This document shows positions 7,941-16,376 of a stretch of DNA of 64,000 bases, in pieces; positions within the stretch are counted from its first letter, which is position 1; each line of letters begins with the position of its first letter. A program made the translations under genes and the position numbers. The DNA comes from Algoriphagus hitonicola (lineage in GTDB: Bacteria > Bacteroidota > Bacteroidia > Cytophagales > Cyclobacteriaceae): the NCBI RefSeq assembly GCF_900113375.1, contig NZ_FOPC01000015.1, positions 29,221 through 93,220 of the forward strand, read 5' to 3'. The notes beneath the pieces were generated by a model that worked only from the letters and a program-made list of their open reading frames with translations, was not told where the DNA came from and did no database searches.

Positions 7941-9791
7941 ATGATTTTATTTGTATGGGTATTATCCTTTTTCGGGCAAATTCCGGAAAAGCAGGATACA
8001 GTTTCCTTATCGGAAATTGAAGTGAATGCTGCTGTCCTAGAGCGATACAGCCAAGGCCAAAAGCAAATCACCTGGAAAAAAGAGGATCTTGCACTAGTGG
8101 GATCGCAAAGTCTCGGGGAACTTTTGTCTGCCCAAAGTCCCGTTTTCATCCGGGAATATGGTCCGGGAATGCTTGCATCTCCCTCCTTTCGCGGCACTTC
8201 TGCTGGACATACAGCTATTTTTTGGAATGGAATGCCGCTCAACAGCCCCTCTCTTGGCCAAAGTGACCTTTCCCTTTTACCGGTTTTTGCTTTCGAATCC
8301 GCCAGTTTACACTTCGGATCAAATGGTGCCTTGATTGGAAATGAAGCCATCGGAGGAAGTCTACACTTAAACTCGGAGAATAAATTTGATCAGGGTTCTG
8401 AATTTTCATTTACTCAAGAAATCGGAAGTTTCGGTCAATCCAATACCCAATTGAAAGGGAGTTTTTCTTCAAAAAAATTCTATTCCCAAACAAAGTTTTA
8501 CCGGCATTTTACAGAAAATAATTTCTCCTTCCGGAATCTTGCATTACCCGAAACCCCAATCCAAAAACAACATCATGCCCGAGTAAATCAACAGGGTATC
8601 GTCCAAGACCTCGCTTGGAAAATTACCGAAAACAAAAAGCTCAAAACAGCACTGTGGTACCATGATGCCGATCGGGAAATCCAGCCCCCGATGGGTTCTT
8701 CAACTCAAGACCAACAGCAGGATCAAAGTCTCCGCTGGGTATTGGATTACGAGCGATATGGCGATAAAAGTACCATTCAGTTAAAAACTGGTTTCATTGC
8801 CGAAAACCAGATTTTCAATGAAAGTCTCAATCGAACCAAGCAATTTATACTTGGAGCCGAATGGGATTATCAGGCTCACGAGCATTGGTTTTTTCATCTG
8901 GGAACGAGATTCACCCACCAAACCGGAGAGCTCAGCACCTATCAGGCGTTGGATCAGCGGGCCGAACTTTTTCAGTCTGTCAAATTTGAACCATCAGAGA
9001 AACTGGACATCGCGCTGAATTTGCGACAAATCGCCTACAGCGAACGGATTCAACCATGGATTCCCAGCTTGGGATTGGGTTGGACTTTTTGGGAAAATAG
9101 AAGTCAAGAGCTGAAGCTAAATCTCTCAGGAGGCAAAGGATTCAAAGTACCCACGCTCAACGATCGATTTTGGTCTCCAGGAGGAAATCCCGATCTCCTA
9201 CCCGAAAACTCCTGGACTTCCGAAGCGGGATTAGAATGGAAATCTGGAACACTTGAGCAAAGTCTGACTGGCTACTATATGAATGTGGACAATTGGATCA
9301 TTTGGCTCCCTCAGGGAAATGTATGGTCACCGGAAAACATCCGAAAAGTCAGATCAGAAGGAATCGAATACCAAGGAAAAGTTTTCTTTAAAACAGGGGA
9401 AATCACCTGGACAAACCTATGGCAATACAGCCTAAACCGAGCCGTATCGATTCGAGGAATCTCTGAAAATGACCCTAGCTTGGGAAAACAACTTCCCTAT
9501 ACTCCTCAGCATCAAGCAAACTTTTCCATCAAAGCACACTATCGGGCCTTCTACCTTTTTGCACAAAATACCTTTACGGGAAAGCGGAATGTGACTGCGG
9601 ATAATCCCCGGACCTTGGACGCTTTTTCCCTTAGTGATTTAGCTCTGGGATGTTCCGGTTTTCAGCTGGGAGATTTGAAAATACCCGTTCAATTCCGTAT
9701 CCAAAACCTTTTCAATACCGAGTATCAGGTCCTCTATCTCAGACCGATGCCGGGCAGATCTTATCATATTAATTTATCCATTCAGCTATGA
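7941..9791 (+). CDS. btuB: BtuB-like TonB-dependent outer-membrane receptor for vitamin B12
   Basis: Outer-membrane beta-barrel that imports cobalamin using TonB energy. The ATG at 7941 (MILFVWVLSFFG) gives a signal peptide and 616 residues, the usual BtuB size; starts further upstream would lie inside the riboswitch. The plug domain shows SLGELLSAQSPVFIREYG, SFRGTSAGHTAIFWNGMPLN and GNEAIGGSLHL. The barrel includes GGKGFKVPTLNDRFWSPGGNPDLLPENSW, a hallmark of the family, and the protein ends in an aromatic-rich beta strand with SYHINLSIQL. The cobalamin riboswitch immediately upstream identifies the substrate better than the protein itself. The btuG-like gene overlaps its stop by 4 bp. Confidence 0.93.
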   Translation: MILFVWVLSFFGQIPEKQDTVSLSEIEVNAAVLERYSQGQKQITWKKEDLALVGSQSLGELLSAQSPVFIREYGPGMLASPSFRGTSAGHTAIFWNGMPLNSPSLGQSDLSLLPVFAFESASLHFGSNGALIGNEAIGGSLHLNSENKFDQGSEFSFTQEIGSFGQSNTQLKGSFSSKKFYSQTKFYRHFTENNFSFRNLALPETPIQKQHHARVNQQGIVQDLAWKITENKKLKTALWYHDADREIQPPMGSSTQDQQQDQSLRWVLDYERYGDKSTIQLKTGFIAENQIFNESLNRTKQFILGAEWDYQAHEHWFFHLGTRFTHQTGELSTYQALDQRAELFQSVKFEPSEKLDIALNLRQIAYSERIQPWIPSLGLGWTFWENRSQELKLNLSGGKGFKVPTLNDRFWSPGGNPDLLPENSWTSEAGLEWKSGTLEQSLTGYYMNVDNWIIWLPQGNVWSPENIRKVRSEGIEYQGKVFFKTGEITWTNLWQYSLNRAVSIRGISENDPSLGKQLPYTPQHQANFSIKAHYRAFYLFAQNTFTGKRNVTADNPRTLDAFSLSDLALGCSGFQLGDLKIPVQFRIQNLFNTEYQVLYLRPMPGRSYHINLSIQL

Positions 9792-10840
9792 AAAAACATC
9801 TATTTCACTTCAGCAAGGTAATCGCACTCGCATTCATCTTATTTTCCTGTACAAACAGCGAAACCGAAAAACCACTTGGAGAATTCGACTCTGGTATCCT
9901 GATTATGAATGAGGGCGCCTTTGGTAGCAATGACGGTGAGGTTTATCATTTAAATCCTGCTACAGACGAACTGAAACCTAATATATTTGAATCTGCCAAT
10001 GGAAGACCCTTTGCTGGATTGCTTCAGGATTTGGTTTTAGAGAATGATCAACTTTATCTAGTCGCCAATACCGGAAAAATTGAAATCGTCAACTCAGGCG
10101 ATTTCGCAAGCATCGGTGCTGTCACTGCGGATCTGGATCAGCCCCGCTCCTTGACTGTGAACTCAGGGAAACTTTTTATCTCAGATTACGGACCCTATGA
10201 CGCCGATTTCAATACTCCCGATTCCTACATTGCAGTCGTTCAAGATGTCAATGGAGGCGGTGTCACCAACAAAATCCCCGTGTCCAGAAAACCCGAAGAT
10301 TTGATTTCTTTTGGAAAATTCATCTTGGTAGCTGGCTCGGAAGAAGGAATCGTGGAAGTCATCGATGCTGAAGAAGAGGAGGTCATCGAAACCATCGAGG
10401 TGGAAGGAAGCCCAAAAGTATTCTTCGAAGCCAATGGAGGCATTTACCTCTTTTCCACAAGTTTGGAGGAAGTGACAATCTATAGTTTTAATTTGGATGA
10501 TTTTACCACAGCCTCTACCGATGTTTTTCCTATTTCCAATGCCACTGGCAAAATCGCTTTTGGAAATGACGGCATCATGTACTTGATCAGAAGTTCCGGA
10601 TTTCCGGATTATGTGGATGCTGTTGCTACCCTTTCGCTTTTCAATTCCACGGTAAACCCAACTTGGTACGAGGGTTCTGGTTTTTATGGAATAGGTGCAG
10701 ATCCGCTCAGAGGTGAAATTTATTTGGCAAATGCCAATGGGTTCCAAGGAAATGGTACAGTCACTGTCTTGGATGAAAGCGGAAATGAAGTTCGGGACTT
10801 TGAAGTGGGTCGGGGTCCTTCTGGATTTTTGATGCGTTAA
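9788..10840 (+). CDS. BtuG-like surface beta-propeller lipoprotein
   Basis: Lipoprotein of 350 residues with signal KVIALAFILFSC (lipobox LFSC) and a repeating blade pattern, for example GEVYHLNPATDEL, GKIEIVNSGDFAS, SYIAVVQDVNGG, EGIVEVIDAEEEE and GTVTVLDESGN, which reads as a seven-bladed YncE/DUF5074-like propeller. In Bacteroides, BtuG is a propeller lipoprotein on the cell surface that captures B12 with very high affinity and caps BtuB. The ATGA overlap with btuB and the shared riboswitch support the same job here. Without an alignment I keep the call as BtuG-like. Confidence 0.78.
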   Translation: MKKHLFHFSKVIALAFILFSCTNSETEKPLGEFDSGILIMNEGAFGSNDGEVYHLNPATDELKPNIFESANGRPFAGLLQDLVLENDQLYLVANTGKIEIVNSGDFASIGAVTADLDQPRSLTVNSGKLFISDYGPYDADFNTPDSYIAVVQDVNGGGVTNKIPVSRKPEDLISFGKFILVAGSEEGIVEVIDAEEEEVIETIEVEGSPKVFFEANGGIYLFSTSLEEVTIYSFNLDDFTTASTDVFPISNATGKIAFGNDGIMYLIRSSGFPDYVDAVATLSLFNSTVNPTWYEGSGFYGIGADPLRGEIYLANANGFQGNGTVTVLDESGNEVRDFEVGRGPSGFLMR

Positions 10841-10848
10841 AATTAAGA

Positions 10849-11154
10849 GGCTGTCTCAAAAGAGAAGTTTGTCACATGGAGCACTTGAGAGACGAGAGTC
10901 TCGAAATCGTAAGGTGGGCTAAAACGGTAGAAATGGCCTTCGACTCCGCTACCAATGACAAAGATGCTTAATATCACAAAATTGGGGTCAGTCCGAGCAC
11001 CCGAAAGACGGGAGTCTGAAGGTACGAGGACGCTTCGACTCCGCTCAGCGTGACCAAAAATTTGATTCAAACCATAATTTTCGTAATCTCCTTTTTGTAT
11101 GTTCGAAGAATATTTAAGACTCAGGCTGACAATAAATCTATTTATGAGACAGCC
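10849..11154. mobile_element. about 306-bp MITE-like element with 10-bp terminal inverted repeats
   Basis: GGCTGTCTCA at 10849-10858 and TGAGACAGCC at 11145-11154 are perfect inverted repeats that bound the whole gap between btuG and the next gene. No convincing ORF lies inside. Two related modules appear within (about 10880-10945 and 11000-11052), each with a GAGCAC or GCACTTGAG start, an imperfect GAC-GAGAGTC palindrome and CTTCGACTCCGCT. A non-autonomous transposon or REP-type repeat fits. I see no clear target-site duplication. The gap holds no other feature I can support. Confidence 0.6.
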
Positions 11155-11159
11155 CTTTT

Positions 11160-11891
11160 TTATTGCCTCACGATTCCTTTTAACTTTTCCAGCTCAAAGC
11201 TCAACTCCGTATAGCCCATGGCATACGGACCAATCTCGTAGGGACTGTAAATCAACCAGAATTTCCCGTCTTTGAATCCCATCGCCTGCGGCAAAAAGAA
11301 ACCCGATTCGGGAATGAAAAACTGATTGCTTTCATTCAATTCCTGCGTTTGAGGGATTTGATGAAATTCCCGAAAGGACTGCTCTGCCATTCCCATCAAT
11401 TCCTTGTCGTCCAAGATCAAATCCTCCATACCCACTTCTTCTCCCGTCAGTGCATCAAAATTCAAAAAACTTACCGAGGAATTGGGGTGTGCTCCTCCGG
11501 TAAATACATAATACTCAAAAAAAACACTGATCAAAGAGTCTGATTGATAAGTGATATCGGATTTGACTTCCAATTCCCAATCCCCCGAAGCCTCTGGAAA
11601 TTCAGCTTTGAACTCCGAAAAATCTTTGATAAAAACCTCAATCTTATCCTCCAGCACAAGATCCGCCGAATCGTCAAAAAAATAAGTATGGAGTTTTTCC
11701 TCAATCCTTAAATTGATCGAGTCACCGCCGTCATTGCCAGAAAAAATAGGAAAAGTCAAATTCACACGGGCACAGTTTTCATCGGGACATTGCTCACCAC
11801 TCAATTCTTGAATTTCCCAAGTATAATTTTGGGCTGTTTTTGATTGGCAGGAAACCAAACCCAAAAGAAGCGCATAGAGTAATGCTTTCAT
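11160..11891 (-). CDS. DUF3298/DUF4163-like lipoprotein
   Basis: Lipoprotein of 243 residues; signal MKALLYALLLGLVSC. The middle and C-terminal parts match the DUF3298 (RsiV-like, PdaC-associated) pattern: FFEYYVFTGGAHPNS, FLNFDALTGEEVGMEDLI, and the C-terminal ESGFFLPQAMGF and WLIYSPYEIGPYAMG segments. Such proteins sit in the cell envelope; in other bacteria the domain binds lysozyme or accompanies carbohydrate esterases, but no function is assigned for this form. Its ATG overlaps the meaB stop in an ATGA, so it is the last gene of the leftward 13271-11160 unit. Its stop lies 5 bp from the end of the inverted-repeat element. Confidence 0.83.
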   Translation of the reverse strand: MKALLYALLLGLVSCQSKTAQNYTWEIQELSGEQCPDENCARVNLTFPIFSGNDGGDSINLRIEEKLHTYFFDDSADLVLEDKIEVFIKDFSEFKAEFPEASGDWELEVKSDITYQSDSLISVFFEYYVFTGGAHPNSSVSFLNFDALTGEEVGMEDLILDDKELMGMAEQSFREFHQIPQTQELNESNQFFIPESGFFLPQAMGFKDGKFWLIYSPYEIGPYAMGYTELSFELEKLKGIVRQ

Positions 11892-12871
11892 GAAAAAAAT
11901 AATTTAGTCAGTTCACGGGCAAAAGTCATTGGACTCTTTATCCCTTTTTGGACTTCGATTTCTCCCTTTTGGAGCATTATTTTTACTTCGGGATGGGTAT
12001 AAAAAAGTTTCCCCAAAATTGCATGAACGGATTCATGCAGCCATGTTAAGCGTTGATCTGCTCTATTTTTTTCAAACCAACCCGAGCGGATCATTTGATC
12101 CTGAAATACTTGGATTGCTTCCCAAACTTCAGATAAACCATCACCCGTCTGTGAGGAACCCACCAGCACTTTCGGAGCCCAGGAATTTTCTCCCAAAGGA
12201 AACAAATGCAGGGCATTGGAATAAGTAGATTTTGCTCTTTTGGCTGCGGGGAGATTATCTCCGTCTGCTTTGTGAATCAAGAGCGTATCGGCCATCTCCA
12301 TGATTCCTTTTTTGATTCCTTGCAGTTCGTCACCTGCCCCGGCGAGCATCAGCAAAAGGAAAAAATCCACCATACCTTTTACCGCGACTTCCGATTGGCC
12401 GACGCCGACCGTTTCCACCAATATCACATCAAATCCCGCCGCTTCGCAGATAAGCATTGCTTCCCGTGTTTTGGCACTGACTCCTCCCAATGTACTTCCC
12501 GAGGGACTGGGTCTGATAAATGCCCGCTTATCCAAGGCTAGTTTTTCCATTCGAGTTTTGTCCCCAAGGATACTTCCTTTGGTTTTTTGGCTGCTGGGAT
12601 CCACTGCCAAAACGGCTACTTTTTTTCCTTTTTCTAAAAGCAAACTTCCAAAAGCCTCAATAAACGTACTCTTCCCTACACCCGGAACTCCCGTGATCCC
12701 AATTCGAATGGATTTACCCGAATGCGGCAGTAGCTCCTGAACCAATTTTCCGGCAAGTTCCGAATCCGATTCAAGATTACTTTCCACCAAGGTAATGGCT
12801 TGAGAAAGAACCACCCGATTTCCATCGAGCACTCCCCGTTTGTATTCTTCCAGACTTTTCCTTTTAATCAT
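11888..12871 (-). CDS. meaB: MeaB/ArgK-family GTPase, methylmalonyl-CoA mutase chaperone
   Basis: G3E GTPase of 327 residues that gates delivery of adenosylcobalamin to methylmalonyl-CoA mutase and protects the enzyme. The P-loop is GITGVPGVGKSTF; other G motifs are AVDPSSQKTKGSILGDKTRM, ETVGVGQSE (switch) and LIHKADGDN (base recognition). The C-terminus WLHESVHAIL is family-typical. Start ATG 12871. The mutase gene lies 11 kb to the left in this window rather than next to it. An upstream gene overlaps its start by 8 bp, and the DUF3298-like gene overlaps its stop by 4 bp. Confidence 0.95.
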   Translation of the reverse strand: MIKRKSLEEYKRGVLDGNRVVLSQAITLVESNLESDSELAGKLVQELLPHSGKSIRIGITGVPGVGKSTFIEAFGSLLLEKGKKVAVLAVDPSSQKTKGSILGDKTRMEKLALDKRAFIRPSPSGSTLGGVSAKTREAMLICEAAGFDVILVETVGVGQSEVAVKGMVDFFLLLMLAGAGDELQGIKKGIMEMADTLLIHKADGDNLPAAKRAKSTYSNALHLFPLGENSWAPKVLVGSSQTGDGLSEVWEAIQVFQDQMIRSGWFEKNRADQRLTWLHESVHAILGKLFYTHPEVKIMLQKGEIEVQKGIKSPMTFARELTKLFFS

Positions 12872-13271
12872 TGCCTAAGTAATTAAACCGCTCTTCACTC
12901 ATGGGAGTCTTCAGAAAACTCGCTAGCAAAAAAGGATTATGGACAGGATCGAAGTAGGGTTCCTTTGGTCCCACTTTCACTTGCTCTTCAATTTTATCGG
13001 AAAAGAAAAAAACCATGGTTCTCCCATATTTAGTGTGGGGCATCAGTTTCGCATATTCCTGCATCATTTCTTGGTCTGCTTCATAAACTTTGACAGCATA
13101 AATCCTCAAAACAGGACCCGTATTATTTTCATTGCGATAAAAGTCCATTTCTTCCAATTTTCCCTCAAATTGGTTCAAATTCCTGCCCGAAAAACTTTCT
13201 ACGGTAATATAGGCAATCAAGGCTGTGACCGAAATAGCAAACACAAAGAAGATAATACGGTTAGTTTTCAA
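12864..13271 (-). CDS. hypothetical membrane-anchored protein, probable TTG start
   Basis: Protein of 135 residues with one N-terminal membrane segment (RIIFFVFAISVTALIAYI), so it is probably anchored in the inner membrane with its C-terminal domain in the periplasm. The soluble part contains TKYGRTMVFFFSD and EPYFDPVHNPFLLASF. No family recognised. The only reasonable start is TTG at 13269-13271; no ATG precedes the membrane segment. It overlaps meaB by 8 bp and is probably cotranscribed with it. Confidence 0.65.
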   Translation of the reverse strand: MKTNRIIFFVFAISVTALIAYITVESFSGRNLNQFEGKLEEMDFYRNENNTGPVLRIYAVKVYEADQEMMQEYAKLMPHTKYGRTMVFFFSDKIEEQVKVGPKEPYFDPVHNPFLLASFLKTPMSEERFNYLGND

Positions 13272-13322
13272 AAACTTTAGGGCTTAAACTGTTTAGGCCT
13301 TAATTTAGCCGAAAATTCTGAC

Positions 13323-13859
13323 ATGGGTTTCGAATACATCAAAGCACTTCACATCATTTTTGTAGTCACTTGGTTTGCAGGGCTTTTCTACATTGTCCGA
13401 TTGTTTATCTATCAGACTGAGGCGATGGAGCGCCCGGAGGCTGAGCGGAAAATCCTCAAACCCCAACTTGACCTCATGGCTTCACGGCTTTGGTATATTA
13501 TTACCTGGCCATCGGCGATTCTAACTTTGATCTTTGGCACTTGGGTATTGATGTACCGCCTGGGCTATTTGGAGCTGGGTTTTATGCAGGCAAAATTAGC
13601 TTTTGTCCTTTTGCTGTATGTCTACCACTTGGGTTGCCATAAATTATTCAAAGAATTACAAAATGGACGAACTCGCTGGACATCCACTCAGTTAAGGATT
13701 TGGAATGAAGCTTCCACCTTGCTACTCTTTGCGATTGTATTTTTGATCGTATTAAAAAACACCCTCAGTATGATTTGGGGAATCGCGGGATTAGTAGGAT
13801 TGGGAATCATTTTGATGCTAGGCATCAGAATTTATAAAAAATATCGCACCAAATCTTAA
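13323..13859 (+). CDS. hemJ: HemJ-family protoporphyrinogen IX oxidase
   Basis: Inner-membrane protein of 178 residues with four to five hydrophobic helices. The N-terminal ALHIIFVVTWFAGLFYIVRLFIY and the following helices match the HemJ/CopD-like UPF0093 family, which oxidises protoporphyrinogen to protoporphyrin late in heme synthesis. The conserved histidine sits in LHIIFV, and an arginine follows in YIVRL. Start ATG 13323. The Sco and cytochrome c genes follow at 7 bp and by a 4-bp overlap, so heme formation and cytochrome/oxidase assembly are grouped here. Confidence 0.88.
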   Translation: MGFEYIKALHIIFVVTWFAGLFYIVRLFIYQTEAMERPEAERKILKPQLDLMASRLWYIITWPSAILTLIFGTWVLMYRLGYLELGFMQAKLAFVLLLYVYHLGCHKLFKELQNGRTRWTSTQLRIWNEASTLLLFAIVFLIVLKNTLSMIWGIAGLVGLGIILMLGIRIYKKYRTKS

Positions 13860-13866
13860 ACTTCAC

Positions 13867-14520
13867 ATGCGTAAGTCCATAATACTTATTGGTTTAGTAT
13901 TCACCGGAGGAATTTTCTGGCAATGCAACTCCGGAAATCAAGAATCTGAGCAGCCTCTACCCAAATTGGGCAATTGGCATATGGAGGAAACTGAAGTAGA
14001 CGGAGAAGTCCAACAGGATACGGTTTATCATAAAATCGCCGACTTTTCATTTATCAATCAAGAAGGTCAGGTGGTTGACAATTCGACCGTAGAGGGAAAA
14101 GTCTATGTGGCCGACTTCTTTTTTACTACCTGCCCTACCATCTGTCCGATTATGAAAAAAGAAATGCTCCGCGTCTATGATGCCTTTGGTGACAATCCGA
14201 ATTTCAAAATCCTCAGCCACAGTATAGACCCGACCCACGATACGCAGGAAGTCTTGAAGGAATACGCCGAAAAACTAGGTGTAGAAAATGCCTCCACCTG
14301 GAATTTTCTGACGGGAGAATCGGAAAAAATCTATGAAATCGGGCAGACGAGCTATCTCACCACGGCCATGGAAGATCAAAATGAGCCAGGGGGATTTCTA
14401 CACAGCGGCGCATTTGTACTCGTGGATCAAAACGGCCACATCCGAGGAGTTTATGACGGCACTAAATCCGATCAGGTGGACCGTTTGCTTGGCGATATCC
14501 CAAAACTGCTCCATCCATGA
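13867..14520 (+). CDS. Sco1/SenC-family copper chaperone (first copy)
   Basis: Thioredoxin-fold protein of 217 residues that handles copper for the CuA site of cytochrome oxidase. The copper-binding cysteines are C89 and C93 in FFFTTCPTICPIM; SHSIDPTHD and the later copper-ligand region FLHSGAFVLVD complete the family pattern. The N-terminus is a membrane or lipoprotein signal (GGIFWQC). Start ATG 13867, 7 bp after hemJ. A second Sco lies at 47446-48114 in the oxidase cluster; this one may serve another oxidase or act as a redox partner. Confidence 0.93.
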   Translation: MRKSIILIGLVFTGGIFWQCNSGNQESEQPLPKLGNWHMEETEVDGEVQQDTVYHKIADFSFINQEGQVVDNSTVEGKVYVADFFFTTCPTICPIMKKEMLRVYDAFGDNPNFKILSHSIDPTHDTQEVLKEYAEKLGVENASTWNFLTGESEKIYEIGQTSYLTTAMEDQNEPGGFLHSGAFVLVDQNGHIRGVYDGTKSDQVDRLLGDIPKLLHP

Positions 14521-14963
14521 AAAAGGCACTGATTATTATAATCGCGCTGAGCTGGGCTTGTGCACCAAAATCCACCAATGAGGAAAATGAGTTGTCCAAA
14601 ATTTCGGATCCAGAAGTGATGCAGTATGCCGTAATCGGTAAAACACTCTATGAAAGCTATTGCGGAAATTGTCATCAAAATGACGGAAGAGGTTTGGGTA
14701 AATTAATTCCTCCTTTGCGTGAAGCTGATTATTTCAAAGAAAGCATTCACCGGTCAGTTTGGATTATGCGTCACGGACAGAAAGGGGAAATCACTGTAAA
14801 TGGGCAGGTTTACGATCAGCCCATGCCTGCAAACACCACACTAAAACCCTTGGAAATCGCCCAAATCACCACGTATTTATATAATATTTGGGGAATGAAG
14901 GAAGGAGTCATCTCCTCTTCGGAAGTTGAAAAGTATTTGAGAGAAAGGCCTGAAAATTACTGA
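14517..14963 (+). CDS. monoheme c-type cytochrome lipoprotein
   Basis: Class I cytochrome c of 148 residues, exported and probably lipid-anchored (signal ALIIIIALSWAC). The heme site is CGNCH in YCGNCHQNDGRGLG; the likely methionine axial ligand is in DQPMPANTTL. Start ATG overlaps the Sco stop by 4 bp. It could act as an electron carrier to the caa3 oxidase. Its last 7 bp overlap the end of the convergent lipoprotein gene. Confidence 0.9.
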   Translation: MKKALIIIIALSWACAPKSTNEENELSKISDPEVMQYAVIGKTLYESYCGNCHQNDGRGLGKLIPPLREADYFKESIHRSVWIMRHGQKGEITVNGQVYDQPMPANTTLKPLEIAQITTYLYNIWGMKEGVISSSEVEKYLRERPENY

Positions 14964-15382
14964 TTTGAAAAGTGCTTTTCGGCTTTTTCCAAAGCAGCTT
15001 TAATGTCATCATTGACTTTGGAAACTGATTCCATTTGTTCCTTAAGATAAGCCTCGATTTCCTCTGGAGATTTTTCTCCATCTTCGATTTCATACTGGCG
15101 CATCCAAACGAACATTCCTTCGTAGGCCTGGTTTAGATCGTAATAAAGTGCTTTGAGTTCCTCTACACTAACCGAATCAACGGATTCGGACTGTTCCAAG
15201 TCATTAATCTTATCATTGGCTTGTTTTTCAAACGATTTTAATTTGCCCATGAGAGGCATTACCTCGTCATGAACTGCAATTACCTCTTCTCGTAATTCGG
15301 CATTAGTTTCCTCCAAACTCGGTTTACAGCCAACAAAAAAAGTTAATGTTATTAAAATTAAAAGTGAAGTTATTCTTTTCAT
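14957..15382 (-). CDS. hypothetical coiled-coil lipoprotein
   Basis: Lipoprotein of 141 residues: signal MKRITSLLILITLTFFVGC with lipobox FVGC. The mature part is highly charged and helical, with heptad-like runs (ETNAELREEVIAVHDEV, FEKQANDKINDLEQS), and should form a coiled coil. No enzyme motifs. A similar layout is seen in small Bacteroidota viability or envelope lipoproteins of unknown role. It is monocistronic and convergent with the cytochrome c gene, overlapping it by 7 bp. Confidence 0.75.
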   Translation of the reverse strand: MKRITSLLILITLTFFVGCKPSLEETNAELREEVIAVHDEVMPLMGKLKSFEKQANDKINDLEQSESVDSVSVEELKALYYDLNQAYEGMFVWMRQYEIEDGEKSPEEIEAYLKEQMESVSKVNDDIKAALEKAEKHFSNQ

Positions 15383-15509
15383 GATTATTAGGCTTTTTGC
15401 AGAATAGTTTATATTTAATCTGTTTAAAATCTTATTTGGTTTTTTATTTCCCCAAATGTATTAAATATACTGGTAGGTTAGTAATTTTATCCATTCAAAA
15501 TTCATCTTT

Positions 15510-16340
15510 ATGAAACCATTTTGCTTTGCCGACGGACAGATTGTTCCTACAGCCTCCGCTACCCTGCATCCTACAGACTTAGGATTAATCAGAGGATATG
15601 GAATTTTTGATTTTTTTAGGACTGTTGATTACAAACCTCTATTTCTCGACAATTATCTGGATCGATTTATTGCCTCAGCCGAGCGAACCTTTATTCCATT
15701 GCCTTATAGTCGAGAAGAGTTGACCGAGGTGATTTATGAATTAATCGAAAAAAACGATCTTAAAGAAGGCGGAATTAGGATGGTTTTAAGCGGTGGAATT
15801 TCTGAAAACCATTTTTCTCCGGGAGAGGGAAAACTCTTTATTTTCGCTGAATCATTGATTTTTCCCTCTGAAGAAAAATACCAAAACGGGATCAAACTCC
15901 TCACTCTGGAATATGTGAGGCCAGTGGCGGAAATCAAAACCACAAATTACGCCTTGGCTGTTTGGCATTCGGCAGGGTGGAAAAAACAAGGAGCAGAGGA
16001 TGTCCTCTATCATCAGGGAAATTATATCAGTGAAAGTTCAAGAAGTAATTTTTTTCTGGTAAAAAACGGAGAACTCATCACGCCGGACAGTAATATTCTT
16101 TTGGGAATTACCCGAAAATATGTGATGGAATTGGCAGGAGGCGCTCATGTCAGGCCTGTTACCATGCAGGAAATCCGTGATGCGGATGAGGCCTTTATCA
16201 CAAGTACTACTAAGGTCTTACTGCCAGTGACGCAGATTGATGATTTGAAAATTGGGTCTGGAAAACCCGGACCAGTTTCGCTTGGCCTTTTAGAAAAATT
16301 CAGACAAAAAGTAGGCGGACTTGCTTTGACGGATAAATAA
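15510..16340 (+). CDS. class IV (fold-type IV) PLP aminotransferase
   Basis: PLP enzyme of 276 residues related to branched-chain and D-amino-acid aminotransferases and aminodeoxychorismate lyase. The cofactor-binding lysine is in AEIKTTNYALA, and the conserved glutamate region is YISESSRSNFFLVKNG, followed by ITPDSNILLGITRKYV. The N-terminus GLIRGYGIFDFFRT is typical. The exact substrate is not readable; the length fits a BCAT-like or D-alanine-type enzyme. Start ATG 15510. The gene stands alone and ends in a strong terminator. Confidence 0.88.
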   Translation: MKPFCFADGQIVPTASATLHPTDLGLIRGYGIFDFFRTVDYKPLFLDNYLDRFIASAERTFIPLPYSREELTEVIYELIEKNDLKEGGIRMVLSGGISENHFSPGEGKLFIFAESLIFPSEEKYQNGIKLLTLEYVRPVAEIKTTNYALAVWHSAGWKKQGAEDVLYHQGNYISESSRSNFFLVKNGELITPDSNILLGITRKYVMELAGGAHVRPVTMQEIRDADEAFITSTTKVLLPVTQIDDLKIGSGKPGPVSLGLLEKFRQKVGGLALTDK

Positions 16341-16347
16341 GATCATA

Positions 16348-16373
16348 AAAAAACGGCTCTCAGGCCGTTTTTT
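16348..16373. terminator. bidirectional intrinsic terminator
   Basis: Perfect 10-bp stem AAAAAACGGC / GCCGTTTTTT with a 6-base loop, placed between convergent genes ending at 16340 (+) and 16377 (-). A- and T-runs on both sides allow use in both directions. Confidence 0.9.
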
Positions 16374-16376
16374 TAA

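Noticed and set aside
7730..8350. 206-codon minus-strand frame over the riboswitch and btuB start
   Set aside because: It overlaps the riboswitch core and the btuB plug on the opposite strand; both explain the conservation.
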